Source: Leucobacter muris (lineage in GTDB: Bacteria; Actinomycetota; Actinomycetes; Actinomycetales; Microbacteriaceae). Taken from it: 64,000 bases of DNA. The first letter of the stretch is position 1; each line of letters opens with the position of its first letter. Below the pieces are notes generated by a model that saw nothing but the letters and a program-made list of their open reading frames with translations, ran no database searches and was not told where the DNA came from. The stretch is from NCBI RefSeq assembly GCF_004028235.1, contig NZ_CP035037.1, positions 2,170,001 through 2,234,000 on the forward strand, read 5' to 3'. Position numbers and translations under genes: made by a program. Of this stretch, positions 16,648-24,919 are shown in pieces.

Positions 16648-17406
16648 GTGACCTCACCCACTCCCGGCAGCGCCGGATCCCGCACCGTCCTCATCACCGG
16701 CGGCGCCGGCGGCATCGGCCAGGGCATCGCCCGCGCCTTCGCCGCGGCGGGCGACCGCGTGATCCTCGCCGATCGCGACGCGGCCGCGGTGGCCGCGGCC
16801 GCCGAGGCGCTCGGCGCGGAGCCGCTCGCCCTCGACATCACCGATGCGGCCTCCGCGGCCGAGGCGCTGCACGGCCTCGCAGAGCGCGGAGGCGTCGACG
16901 CACTCGTCAACAACGCCGGCATCCTCTCGGTGCACGGCACTGTGACCGAGCTGGAACCCGATGCCTACCGCTCGATCCTCGAGGTCAACGTGATCGGCAC
17001 GTTCAATATGCTCCAGGCGTTCGCGAGGCATCGCATCGTCGCGGGCGGCGGGGGCGCCGTGGTCAACATCTCGTCGATCGGCGGGCGCCAGCCCACCCCC
17101 GGCATGGGCGCCTACGAATCGAGCAAGGCGGCCGTCGACTCCGTCACGCGTTGGGCGGCGATCGAGCTCGCCGCGCACGGCATCCGCGTGAATGCGGTCG
17201 CCCCGGGGCCGGTGCTCACGCCGATGCTCGAGATGGGCATGCCCGAGGGATCACCCGCCCGTGAGGCCTGGTCGAGCCGCATCCCGCTCGGCGACCTCGC
17301 CCAGGTCTCGGACATCGCGCCGGCGGTCGTGTTCCTGGCGAGCGGGAGCGCCGGGCACATCACCGGCGTGAGCCTCGCCGTCGACGGCGGCCAGCTGCTC
17401 ACCTGA
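16648..17406 (+). CDS. Short-chain dehydrogenase/reductase
   Basis: 252-aa NAD(P)-dependent oxidoreductase with a full classical motif set: TGGAGGIGQG near residue 14, NNAG, catalytic Ser in NISSIGG, YESSK for Tyr and Lys, and the C-terminal DGGQLLT. The GTG at 16648 is preceded by GAAGGAG at a good distance, which decides the start over longer upstream options. It probably converts a hydroxyl to a ketone (or back) in the pathway of this cluster, together with the zinc dehydrogenase at 19101. Confidence 0.93.
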   Translation: MTSPTPGSAGSRTVLITGGAGGIGQGIARAFAAAGDRVILADRDAAAVAAAAEALGAEPLALDITDAASAAEALHGLAERGGVDALVNNAGILSVHGTVTELEPDAYRSILEVNVIGTFNMLQAFARHRIVAGGGGAVVNISSIGGRQPTPGMGAYESSKAAVDSVTRWAAIELAAHGIRVNAVAPGPVLTPMLEMGMPEGSPAREAWSSRIPLGDLAQVSDIAPAVVFLASGSAGHITGVSLAVDGGQLLT

Positions 17407-17413
17407 GCCCGAG

Positions 17414-17451
17414 GGCCGGGCGGATCGGCGGCCACGCCGATCCGCCCGGCC
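17414..17451. terminator. Bidirectional hairpin terminator
   Basis: A perfect 17-bp stem (17414-17430 with 17435-17451) and a 4-base loop lie just after the SDR stop and before the stop of the converging amidohydrolase gene. There is no T-tract, as is common in GC-rich actinobacteria. Confidence 0.7.
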
Positions 17452-17487
17452 TCGCACCGCAGAGTCCGGCTCCGCCGCCCCGCCCGC

Positions 17488-18918
17488 CTAGCGCTCGAAG
17501 ACCACGCGCCCGTCGAGCACGGTGAGGTCGACGGCCACGTCGGGCAGCCCGGCGGCACCGGTCTCGAAGGGGTCGGAGGCGAGCACGGCGAGATCCGCGG
17601 CCTTTCCGACCTCGATCGTGCCCTTCCAGGCGTCGGCGCGGTCCTGCTCGGCGGGCACCGCGGTGTACGCGCGCAGCAGCCGGTGCAGCCGGTCGCGCGC
17701 GGCGGCGGGCGAGGTGCCTCCGCCCATCGCGACGATGCGCTCGTCGGCGGCGGCGATCCAGCGGCGCCAGTCGTAGTGCAGCACGGGCGCGTCCGACGAG
17801 AGCACGAGCACGTCCGCGTCGAGGGCGGCGGCGAACTGCCAGGCCTCGGCGGCCGTCTCGGGCCCCATCATGGCGGCGAGCCACTCGCCGGTGATCGAAG
17901 CGATGCCCGGCTGCGCGTTGAGCCAGACGCCGAGCTCGGCCATGCGCCGCACCTGCTCGGCGGTGGCGAGGTCGCCGTGGATGATGACGTGGCCGAGCTG
18001 CTGCGCGGAGGGGGCGCCGGGCTGCGCCGCTGCCTCGGCGATCGCGTCGAGGGCGAGCTGGATGGTGCGGTCGCCGGTGGCGTGCAGGCCGATCTGCAGG
18101 CCGGCCCCGTGGGCGGCGCGGATCATCTCGGCGAGCCGCTCGGCCTTCTGCTCGATGCCGTCGCCGCGCACGAGCAGGTCGCCGTGGGTGCCGTCGTCGT
18201 AGGGCCGCTCGGTCCAGGCCTGGCGCGAGAGCGGGATGAGGTCGCCGAAGATCTTGACGCCCGGCACGTTGAGCCAGGCCGGGTCGGGCTCGGGAGCGGC
18301 GACGGCGCGCTCGCGGATGCCGGCGAGCACCGTCTCGACGTCGCTCGGGCCGTCGAGCACGCCGTAGAGCGCGAGCATGGTGACGCGCTGACGCAGTGCG
18401 CCCGCGGCGGCGAGTTCGCGGTAGACGTCGAGCACCTCGCTGTGGAAGCAGCCGGTCTCGCCCTCGTCCTCTCCGGGCCCGATGCCCGGCTCGGTGTAGC
18501 TCGTGATGCCGAGCTCGGACAGCATCCGTCCGGCGGCGAGGATCGCGGCGCGGCGGGCGTCCCGGTCGGGGGCGAGCACGCCGCCGACGCTGGCGGCGGC
18601 CTCGGGATCGGGGGCGCCGAAGAAGGTGTGCGGCCAGCGGGCGCCGAGCCAGGTGGCGTGCAGGTGGGAGTCGTTGATGCCTGGCAGCAGCGCGCGGCCG
18701 TCGAGCTCGATCACGCGGGTACCCTCGCCGATGAGGGGTCCGATGTCGGCCGTCGAGCCGACGGCGACGATGAGCCCGTCGGAGACGGCGACGGCCTCGG
18801 CGCGGTTCGCGGCCTCGTCCATCGTGAGCACGGCGCCGCCGAGCAGCACGAGGTCGGCCGAGCCGCTCGGGCCCGCAGGGGCGCTGCCGCCCGGTGATGC
18901 CGCGCTGCGCCGCGTCAT
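17488..18918 (-). CDS. Amidohydrolase family protein (YtcJ/Amidohydro_3 type)
   Basis: 476-aa metal-dependent hydrolase. Visible features are the N-terminal beta-sandwich (LVLLGGAVLTMDEAANRAEAVAV), the HxH in LPGINDSHLHATW near residue 85, Lys in GVKIFGDLI, His in IGLHATGDR and in VIIHGDLA, and Asp in LVLSSDAPV. The C-terminus GTIEVGKAADLAVLASDPF is diagnostic. The family cleaves C-N bonds of amides or cyclic amides, but substrates vary widely. It diverges from the zinc dehydrogenase gene across the third copy of the shared motif. Confidence 0.92.
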   Translation of the reverse strand: MTRRSAASPGGSAPAGPSGSADLVLLGGAVLTMDEAANRAEAVAVSDGLIVAVGSTADIGPLIGEGTRVIELDGRALLPGINDSHLHATWLGARWPHTFFGAPDPEAAASVGGVLAPDRDARRAAILAAGRMLSELGITSYTEPGIGPGEDEGETGCFHSEVLDVYRELAAAGALRQRVTMLALYGVLDGPSDVETVLAGIRERAVAAPEPDPAWLNVPGVKIFGDLIPLSRQAWTERPYDDGTHGDLLVRGDGIEQKAERLAEMIRAAHGAGLQIGLHATGDRTIQLALDAIAEAAAQPGAPSAQQLGHVIIHGDLATAEQVRRMAELGVWLNAQPGIASITGEWLAAMMGPETAAEAWQFAAALDADVLVLSSDAPVLHYDWRRWIAAADERIVAMGGGTSPAAARDRLHRLLRAYTAVPAEQDRADAWKGTIEVGKAADLAVLASDPFETGAAGLPDVAVDLTVLDGRVVFER

Positions 18919-19019
18919 GATGCGCTCCGCTTGGGTGTCATGGATGCACTCCGTCTCAGTGGATTCTCTCGCGATCGCGAGTCCCGCGATTCATCGGTGA
19001 ATCGGGGCTTCCCGTTTGG

Positions 19020-19040
19020 GTCAACGTATGTAGAATAAAA
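19020..19040. promoter_or_regulatory. Shared motif site TCTAC-N3-CGT (copy 3, minus orientation)
   Basis: Read on the minus strand, the site is TTTTATTCTACATACGTTGAC. Its TCTACATACGTTGAC part (19020-19034) matches 14414-14428 at 14 of 15 bases. It lies between the divergent amidohydrolase and zinc dehydrogenase genes. Confidence 0.6.
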
Positions 19041-19100
19041 CCACATCCTCGGCATCCGGGCAACGACGCCATGCCGACATCCAACGGAATGGAGCTTTCG

Positions 19101-20216
19101 ATGACGATTCCCACATCCACCCGCGCGGCCGTGCTCACCGAGCACGGCTCGCCGCTCGAGATGCAGGAACTGCCCCTCCCCGACCGCGTCGAACCCGGCG
19201 CCGCGCTCGTGCGCATCACCTGCACCACACTCTGCGGCACCGATATCGAGATCTGGGCGGGCAAGATGACCTTCCCCGGCATGCTGCCGATGGTGCTCGG
19301 GCATGAGATGGTGGGCGAGGTCGTCGCCGTCGGCGAGGGCGCCGTCGACGCCCTCGGCGAGCCGCTCTCCGTCGGAGACCGCATCGGCTGGTCAGAGTCG
19401 GTGTGCGGCGAGTGCTTCGGCTGCACGGTGCTGCGCCAGCCCGTCGCGTGCTCCCGGCGCGGCTACGGGTTCCTGCAGCGCAGCGACGTCGCCCCCTACG
19501 CGACCGCCGGCCTCTCGGAGTACGCGTACGTGACGCCCGGCGCGCAGAAGCTGCGACTGCCCGCCGAGGTCAAGGACACGTGGGCCTCGGCGGCGGGCTG
19601 CGCCGCGAAGACCGTGCTGCGCGCCTTCGATCGCGCGGGCGGCGTGCGACCCGGATCCCGGGTCGTCGTGCAGGGCTCGGGCGCACTGGGCCTGTTCGCC
19701 ACCGCGGTCGCGAGCATCTCGGGGGCGGGCACCGTCGTCACGGTGGGCGCCCCCGCGCCGCGCCTCGCCCTCGCGGAGCGCTTCGGCGCGACCCACACCG
19801 TCGACATCGCGGGCGGCTCGGAGGCGACCATCGCGCGCGTGCTGGAAATCACCGAGGGCCGGGGCGCCGACCTCGTGCTCGACTTCGCCGGAGCGCCGAG
19901 CATCGGTCCCGAGGCCGTCGGCATGGCCGCTCAGCGCGGCACGGTCGCGATCGTCGGCTCGACCGGCCCCGCCGGCGATCCGTTCCCGCTCTCGGCGATC
20001 ATGGGCAAGGAGCTCACGGTCGTAGGATCCCTCAACGGCGACGTCTCCGACTACTTCCGATCCATCGAGTTCTTCCGCACCTTCGCGGACCGCTTCCCCT
20101 GGGACGAGCTGTTCTCGCAGCCGTGCGGCCTCGCCGAGGCCTCCGACCGCATCGCCAACATGCACCGGTTGGGCGAGGTGAAGGCCGTGATCGATCCGCG
20201 CATCGACGCCGCCTGA
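19101..20216 (+). CDS. Zinc-dependent alcohol dehydrogenase (MDR family)
   Basis: 371-aa NAD(P)-dependent dehydrogenase. Catalytic zinc ligands lie in TLCGTDI and VLGHEMVGEV; the structural zinc cysteines are in CGECFGC and the following PVAC; the Rossmann motif is VVQGSGALGLFA near residue 195. The ATG at 19101 is preceded by GGAG, favouring it over two upstream ATGs in frame. It is the first gene of a tight plus-strand operon running to the MFS transporter gene. It would oxidise a secondary or primary alcohol released by the hydrolases of the cluster. Confidence 0.94.
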   Translation: MTIPTSTRAAVLTEHGSPLEMQELPLPDRVEPGAALVRITCTTLCGTDIEIWAGKMTFPGMLPMVLGHEMVGEVVAVGEGAVDALGEPLSVGDRIGWSESVCGECFGCTVLRQPVACSRRGYGFLQRSDVAPYATAGLSEYAYVTPGAQKLRLPAEVKDTWASAAGCAAKTVLRAFDRAGGVRPGSRVVVQGSGALGLFATAVASISGAGTVVTVGAPAPRLALAERFGATHTVDIAGGSEATIARVLEITEGRGADLVLDFAGAPSIGPEAVGMAAQRGTVAIVGSTGPAGDPFPLSAIMGKELTVVGSLNGDVSDYFRSIEFFRTFADRFPWDELFSQPCGLAEASDRIANMHRLGEVKAVIDPRIDAA

Positions 20217-20302
20217 CCCACCCGCTCCCGTCGCTCCGCACGCGCTCGCGCCCCGGCCGAGCGCGCGGCGGCCCACGGCCCCTCACCATCGAAAGGACCC
20301 CC

Positions 20303-21265
20303 ATGACCACCCCAGTCCCCCGCCGCCGCATCGGCCGCAGCGAACTCGAGACCTCCGTCTTCGCGCTCGGATCGTGGCACATCTACGACCGCATGCACTT
20401 CGAGGACGCGGTCGCGATGGTGCGCACCGCCGTCGACCGCGGCGTCAACCTCTTCGACGTGGGCGTCTACGGCGCCCCGGGCATGCCGCCGGCCTTCACC
20501 GACGTGCTGTTCTCGGCGATCATCCGCGCCGTGGGCGTGCCCCGCGACGAGTACCTGCTCTCCGAGAAGCTCTGGCTCGAGGGCTGGGACGCCGACCGCG
20601 GCTTCCGACCGCAGCTCGAGAACGCGCTCTTCCGCGTCGGCGACGACCACGCCGACCTCGTGATCCTCGGCGACCTGCGCCGCGACGACGTCGAACTGCG
20701 CGACATCGCGCTCAGCCTCGACGAACTGCAGCGCGCGGGCCTGATCCGGGCCTGGGGCGTCAACAACTGGTCGGCGTCGAACGTGCAGGCCCTGCTCGAC
20801 ATCGCGACCGCCGAGGGCATCGCCGCGCCCGAGATCGCGCAGCTCAAGTACAGCGTCTCCCGCCGCTCGATCCCCGACGGCGAACCGTTCGCGCGCCCGT
20901 GGCAGCAGGGGCTCTCCATGCAGGCCTCCGACGTGATGGAGGGCGGCTACCTCGCCGGCAAGGTGGCGACCGACCGCGAGGTGGGGCGCGATCCGGGCGG
21001 CATCCGCCAGCGCATCATCGACGACGTGCCCGCCTTCGTTGAGCTCGCCGACGAGCTCGGCGGCACCCCCGCCCAGCTGGCGATCGCGTTCACGCTCACC
21101 CACCCGGCGACCGCGACCACGCTCTTCGGAACGTCGAGCACCGCCCAGCTCGAGGCGAACCTCGGCAGCCTCGAGCTGCTCGACCGCGTGGGCGCCGAGA
21201 CCATCCGCGCGCGCGTCGAGCCGTTCTGGGCCGACCGCGGCCTCGTCGACCCGGAGGGACCGTGA
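20303..21265 (+). CDS. Aldo-keto reductase homologue lacking the catalytic His (paralogue B)
   Basis: 320-aa protein clearly paralogous to the product of 15492-16490 (ALGSWHIYDRM versus ALGSWNIWDRM; IRAWGVNNWSASN versus FTSWGVNNWPTES). D52, Y56 (FDVGVYGAPG) and K89 (LSEKLWL) are kept, but the catalytic His position is Gly123 (ADLVILGDLRRDD). The Asp-Tyr spacing is one residue shorter than in typical family members. GAAAGGA precedes the ATG. Its stop adjoins the first esterase gene. Confidence 0.87.
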   Translation: MTTPVPRRRIGRSELETSVFALGSWHIYDRMHFEDAVAMVRTAVDRGVNLFDVGVYGAPGMPPAFTDVLFSAIIRAVGVPRDEYLLSEKLWLEGWDADRGFRPQLENALFRVGDDHADLVILGDLRRDDVELRDIALSLDELQRAGLIRAWGVNNWSASNVQALLDIATAEGIAAPEIAQLKYSVSRRSIPDGEPFARPWQQGLSMQASDVMEGGYLAGKVATDREVGRDPGGIRQRIIDDVPAFVELADELGGTPAQLAIAFTLTHPATATTLFGTSSTAQLEANLGSLELLDRVGAETIRARVEPFWADRGLVDPEGP

Positions 21266-21267
21266 CC

Positions 21268-22404
21268 ATGAGCGCCGATGTCGCAGCAGGATCGGCGGCG
21301 GAATCCGGATCGGGATCCCCCCGCCCCGTCGCCCACGGCCGGCCCACCGTCGCGCCCGTGCCCTTCGACCCCGAGATCGTGCCCGTGCTCGAGGCGCTGG
21401 CCGCGACCCCGCAGCCCGGTCTCAGCCGCGAGACGCTCGCCGCGATGCGGGAGCCGGGCCTCGGCCCCGCATTCCCGAGCGGCGCCGAACTCGTCGCGGG
21501 TCGCGCGGTGACCGCCGAGGAGCTCGTGATCCCGGGGCCCGCAGGCGCCCCGGCGCTCGAGGTCACCGTGTTCGCACCCGCCGACCGCGGGCCCGACCCC
21601 CTGCCCGTGCTCGTGAACTTCCACGGCGGCGGCATGATCGTGGGCCACCGCGCCTGGGAGCACGGTCGTGTGATCGATCTCGTCGAGCGCCACGGCGTGG
21701 TCGGGGTGAACGTCGAGTACCGGCTCGCCCCCGAGCATCCCTACCCCGCCGGCGTCGAGGACAACTACGCCGCGACCCGCTGGGTCGCCGAGCACGCGGC
21801 CGAACTGGGCGCCGATCCCGACCGCCTCGTCGTGATGGGCGGCAGCGCCGGAGGCGCCTTCGCGGCCGCGGTGTCGCTCATGGCGCGCGACCGCGGCGGC
21901 CCCGCGATCGCCGGCCAGCTGCTGCTGTGCCCCATGCTCGACAACACGAACTCGACCGTGTCGAGCCTGCAGTACGACGGCATCGGCACCTGGACCCGCG
22001 ACGCGAACCTGCTCGCGTGGGAGTGCGTGCTCGGCGAGGAGCTCGCCTACTCCGACCGCGCGCCCGCGTACGCGGCGCCCGCGCGCGCCGACGACGTCTC
22101 GGGGCTGCCGCCCGCGTTCATCGAGGTGGGCGCCGCCGAGATGTTCCGCGACGAGGACGTCGACTACACCCGGCGCATCTGGGCGACGGGCGGCCCCGCC
22201 GAGCTGCACGTCTGGTCGGGCGGCTGCCACGGCTTCGACATGTACATGCCCGAGGCCGAGATCACCCGCGCCGCGCTCGCGTCGCGCGACTCGTGGCTCG
22301 CCCGCGTGCTCGGCACCGTGGCGGCACCCCCGCCGAAGCCGCTCGCGGCCGGAGCCACCGCGCAGGATCCCGTCGGCACCGCCGAGCAGGGGGCCGCACG
22401 ATGA
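21268..22404 (+). CDS. HSL-type alpha/beta hydrolase (esterase/lipase), tandem copy 1
   Basis: About 378-aa esterase of the hormone-sensitive-lipase family. HGGG in NFHGGGMIVG forms the oxyanion hole, the nucleophile lies in VMGGSAGGAFAA, the acid in IEVGAAEMFRDED and the His in GGCHGFDMY. GGAGGG lies nine bases before the ATG at 21268; a GTG at 21262 that overlaps the reductase stop is the alternative start. The gene overlaps the next esterase gene by four bases. The C-terminal 30 residues are Ala/Pro-rich and probably disordered. Confidence 0.92.
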   Translation: MSADVAAGSAAESGSGSPRPVAHGRPTVAPVPFDPEIVPVLEALAATPQPGLSRETLAAMREPGLGPAFPSGAELVAGRAVTAEELVIPGPAGAPALEVTVFAPADRGPDPLPVLVNFHGGGMIVGHRAWEHGRVIDLVERHGVVGVNVEYRLAPEHPYPAGVEDNYAATRWVAEHAAELGADPDRLVVMGGSAGGAFAAAVSLMARDRGGPAIAGQLLLCPMLDNTNSTVSSLQYDGIGTWTRDANLLAWECVLGEELAYSDRAPAYAAPARADDVSGLPPAFIEVGAAEMFRDEDVDYTRRIWATGGPAELHVWSGGCHGFDMYMPEAEITRAALASRDSWLARVLGTVAAPPPKPLAAGATAQDPVGTAEQGAAR

Positions 22405-23450
22405 CCGCCCCGCAGCCCTACCGGGCCGCCGAGCCCGAGGCGCGTCCCGCCAGCGTCCCCTACGATCCCGAGCTCGAGGCCGGCCTCGCGTTCTTCATCG
22501 ACCTCGTGGAGCGCATCCCGCTGCGCGCCCACACCATCCTCGAGAACCGCGCGCACTTCGCCTCGATCACCCCTTCGATGGAGGTGCAGGCCGATGGCCG
22601 CACGGTCGAGTGGGAGCACCGCACGATCCCGGGCCCCGCGGGATCGTCCGGCATCGAGGTGACGATCGTGCGGCCCCGGGGAAGCGGCGCGCCCGGCGCC
22701 GCGCACGACGGCGCAGGCGCGCACGACGCCCCGCGCCCCGGCGTGCTCGGCATCCACGGCGGGGGCTACGTGCTCGGCACCCGCTTCTTCGGCACGGGCG
22801 AGCTCATCGACCTCGCCGAGCGCTTCGGCACGGTGGGCGTCGCGGTCGAGTACCGTCTCGCCCCCGAGCACCCCGCCCCGGCCGCGGCCGAGGACTGCTA
22901 CGCCGCGCTCGTCTGGATGGCGCAGAACGCCGATCTGCTCGGCATCGACCCCGCGCGCATCGTGGTGTCGGGCGCGTCCGCCGGCGGCGGTCTCACCGCC
23001 GCGGTGTCGCTCATCGCGCGGGATCGCGGCGGCCCCGCGATCGCCGGCCAGCTCGTGGGCTGCCCCATGATCGACGACCGCAACACGACGGTGTCGGCCT
23101 GGCAGTACGACGGCATCGGCGCCTGGGATCGCAACAACAACGACACCGGCTGGGACGCCGCGCTCGGCGCCGAGCGCGGCGGCGAGCGCGTGCACCCCTA
23201 CCAGGCGCCCGCCCGGGCGACCGATCTGTCGGGGCTGCCGCCCGCGTTCATCGAGGTCGGCTCGGCCGAGGTGTTCCGCGACGAGTCCGTCGACTACGCG
23301 AGCCGCATCTGGGCGGCCGGCGGCGAGGCCGAGCTGCACGTCTGGTCGGGCGGCTATCACGGTTTCACGGGCTTCTCCCCCGACGCCGTGGTGTCGCACG
23401 CCGCGAACGACGCCCGCGACAGCTGGTGGCGCCGGATCCTCGCCCGATGA
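22401..23450 (+). CDS. HSL-type alpha/beta hydrolase (esterase/lipase), tandem copy 2
   Basis: 349-aa paralogue of the preceding esterase: GIHGGGYVLG, VSGASAGGGLTAAVSLIARDRGG, LPPAFIEVGSAEVFRDESVDY and GGYHGFTGF give a full catalytic triad. Long identical stretches (EYRLAPEHP, RDRGGPAIAGQL, GLPPAFIEVG) suggest duplication, with divergent N-termini for different substrates. It is joined to both neighbours by ATGA overlaps. Confidence 0.92.
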   Translation: MTAPQPYRAAEPEARPASVPYDPELEAGLAFFIDLVERIPLRAHTILENRAHFASITPSMEVQADGRTVEWEHRTIPGPAGSSGIEVTIVRPRGSGAPGAAHDGAGAHDAPRPGVLGIHGGGYVLGTRFFGTGELIDLAERFGTVGVAVEYRLAPEHPAPAAAEDCYAALVWMAQNADLLGIDPARIVVSGASAGGGLTAAVSLIARDRGGPAIAGQLVGCPMIDDRNTTVSAWQYDGIGAWDRNNNDTGWDAALGAERGGERVHPYQAPARATDLSGLPPAFIEVGSAEVFRDESVDYASRIWAAGGEAELHVWSGGYHGFTGFSPDAVVSHAANDARDSWWRRILAR

Positions 23451-24886
23451 GCGCGCGTGCACGACGGCGCGCGGGCGCCTCGCCCTCGCGGCCGATGGGG
23501 CTGCTGCGCATCACGCTGGTGCTCGGCCTGCTCGAGGCGTTCGGGCCGCTCTCGATGGATCTCTACCTGCCGCAGCTGCCGCAGCTCGCCCGCTCCCTCG
23601 ACACCTCCGACGCGCTCGCCCAGGCGACCATGTCGGTGTGCATGATCGGGCTCGGGATCGGGCAGCTCATCGCCGGCCCGCTCTCGGACCGCTTCGGGCG
23701 CAAGCGCCCCCTCGTGGTGGGGGTGGTGCTCTTCGCGGTGCTCTCGGCGGTGTGCGCCGTGGCGCCCACGATCGAGGTGCTGCTCGCGGCGCGTCTGATG
23801 CAGGGGCTCGCGGGATCGGCCGGAGTGGTGATCAGCATGGCGGTCGCGCGCGACCTGTTCCACGGGATCGAGCTCTCGCGGATGCTGTCGCTGCTCGCGC
23901 TCGTCACCTCGCTCACCCCGATCATCGCTCCGGTGATCGGGGGCCAGCTGGCACGGGTGATGGACTGGCGCGGCATCTTCTTCGTGCTCGCCGGGATCGG
24001 CGTCGCGCTCGTGTTCGTGGCCGTGTTCGGGCTGCGCGAGTCGCTGCCCGAGACCGGCCACCACTCGGGCAGCGTGCTCGGCACGACGGTGACGCACGCG
24101 TCGGTCGTGCTGCGCGACCCGCTGTTCGTGGCGCTCATGCTGGCGGCGTGCCTGGGCGGTGCGGCCTTCTTCTCGTACCTGTCGATGTCGAGCTTCGTGC
24201 TGCAGGGCCAGTTCGGTCTCACCCCGCAGCTCTTCAGCCTCGTCTTCGCGATGAACGCGCTCTCGCAGCTCGGGGGCGCCCAGCTCAGCCGGGTGTTCGT
24301 GCGGCGGCTCGGCACGGCGCGCATGTACCTCACGGGCCAGCTGGCCGGCGCGGCGGCCGCCATCGCGCTGCTCGTCGTGACCCTGCTCGGCGCCCCGGCG
24401 CCCGTCTTCATCGCCCTGCTCGCCCTCTACCTGGGCGCGGCCGGGCTCGGCGGCCCGAACGGCACCTCCCTCGCCCTCGGCGGGCACGGTTCGAGGGCGG
24501 GCACCGCGTCGGCGCTGCTCGGCATGGCGATGTTCACCGCAGGCGCGGTGGCGGCTCCGGTGGTGTCGGCGCTCGCCGGCAGCTCTGCCGCGACCATGGC
24601 GACGAGCGTCGCGGCGGGATCGGCCGCGGCCGCCCTCATCGGCTGGCTCGCGGTGCGGCGGCTCGCCCCGGCGGATGCCGGGCGGCCGCTCTCGGCGAGA
24701 GCCCGCGCCGAGGCCGACGCGGCGTCGCTTCCGGGCACGGCGACAGGACCGGTGGCCGAAGCGTCGGTGGATCCGGGTACGGGTGCTGCGACGGACGACG
24801 ACACGGGCGCCGCGCCGACTGTTCCCTCAGAGACAACGGGGGCACCGCCCGAGACAAGCCCCGGCCGGCCTGAAAAGCTACCCTGA
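23447..24886 (+). CDS. MFS transporter, Bcr/CflA drug-resistance type
   Basis: 479-aa proton-driven exporter with 12 hydrophobic segments in the first 400 residues. The family hallmarks are MDLYLPQLPQLA in the first loop, GPLSDRFGRKRPL between helices 2 and 3, and RLMQGLAGSAG with VARDLF. The last 70 residues are an acidic, Thr/Ala-rich cytoplasmic tail that is unusual for the family. The ATG overlaps the esterase stop. It may export a toxic substrate or product of the cluster; import cannot be excluded. Confidence 0.92.
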   Translation: MSARARRRAGASPSRPMGLLRITLVLGLLEAFGPLSMDLYLPQLPQLARSLDTSDALAQATMSVCMIGLGIGQLIAGPLSDRFGRKRPLVVGVVLFAVLSAVCAVAPTIEVLLAARLMQGLAGSAGVVISMAVARDLFHGIELSRMLSLLALVTSLTPIIAPVIGGQLARVMDWRGIFFVLAGIGVALVFVAVFGLRESLPETGHHSGSVLGTTVTHASVVLRDPLFVALMLAACLGGAAFFSYLSMSSFVLQGQFGLTPQLFSLVFAMNALSQLGGAQLSRVFVRRLGTARMYLTGQLAGAAAAIALLVVTLLGAPAPVFIALLALYLGAAGLGGPNGTSLALGGHGSRAGTASALLGMAMFTAGAVAAPVVSALAGSSAATMATSVAAGSAAAALIGWLAVRRLAPADAGRPLSARARAEADAASLPGTATGPVAEASVDPGTGAATDDDTGAAPTVPSETTGAPPETSPGRPEKLP

Positions 24887-24919
24887 ATGACATCTAGCGG
24901 TATTCGACCTGGAGGATCC

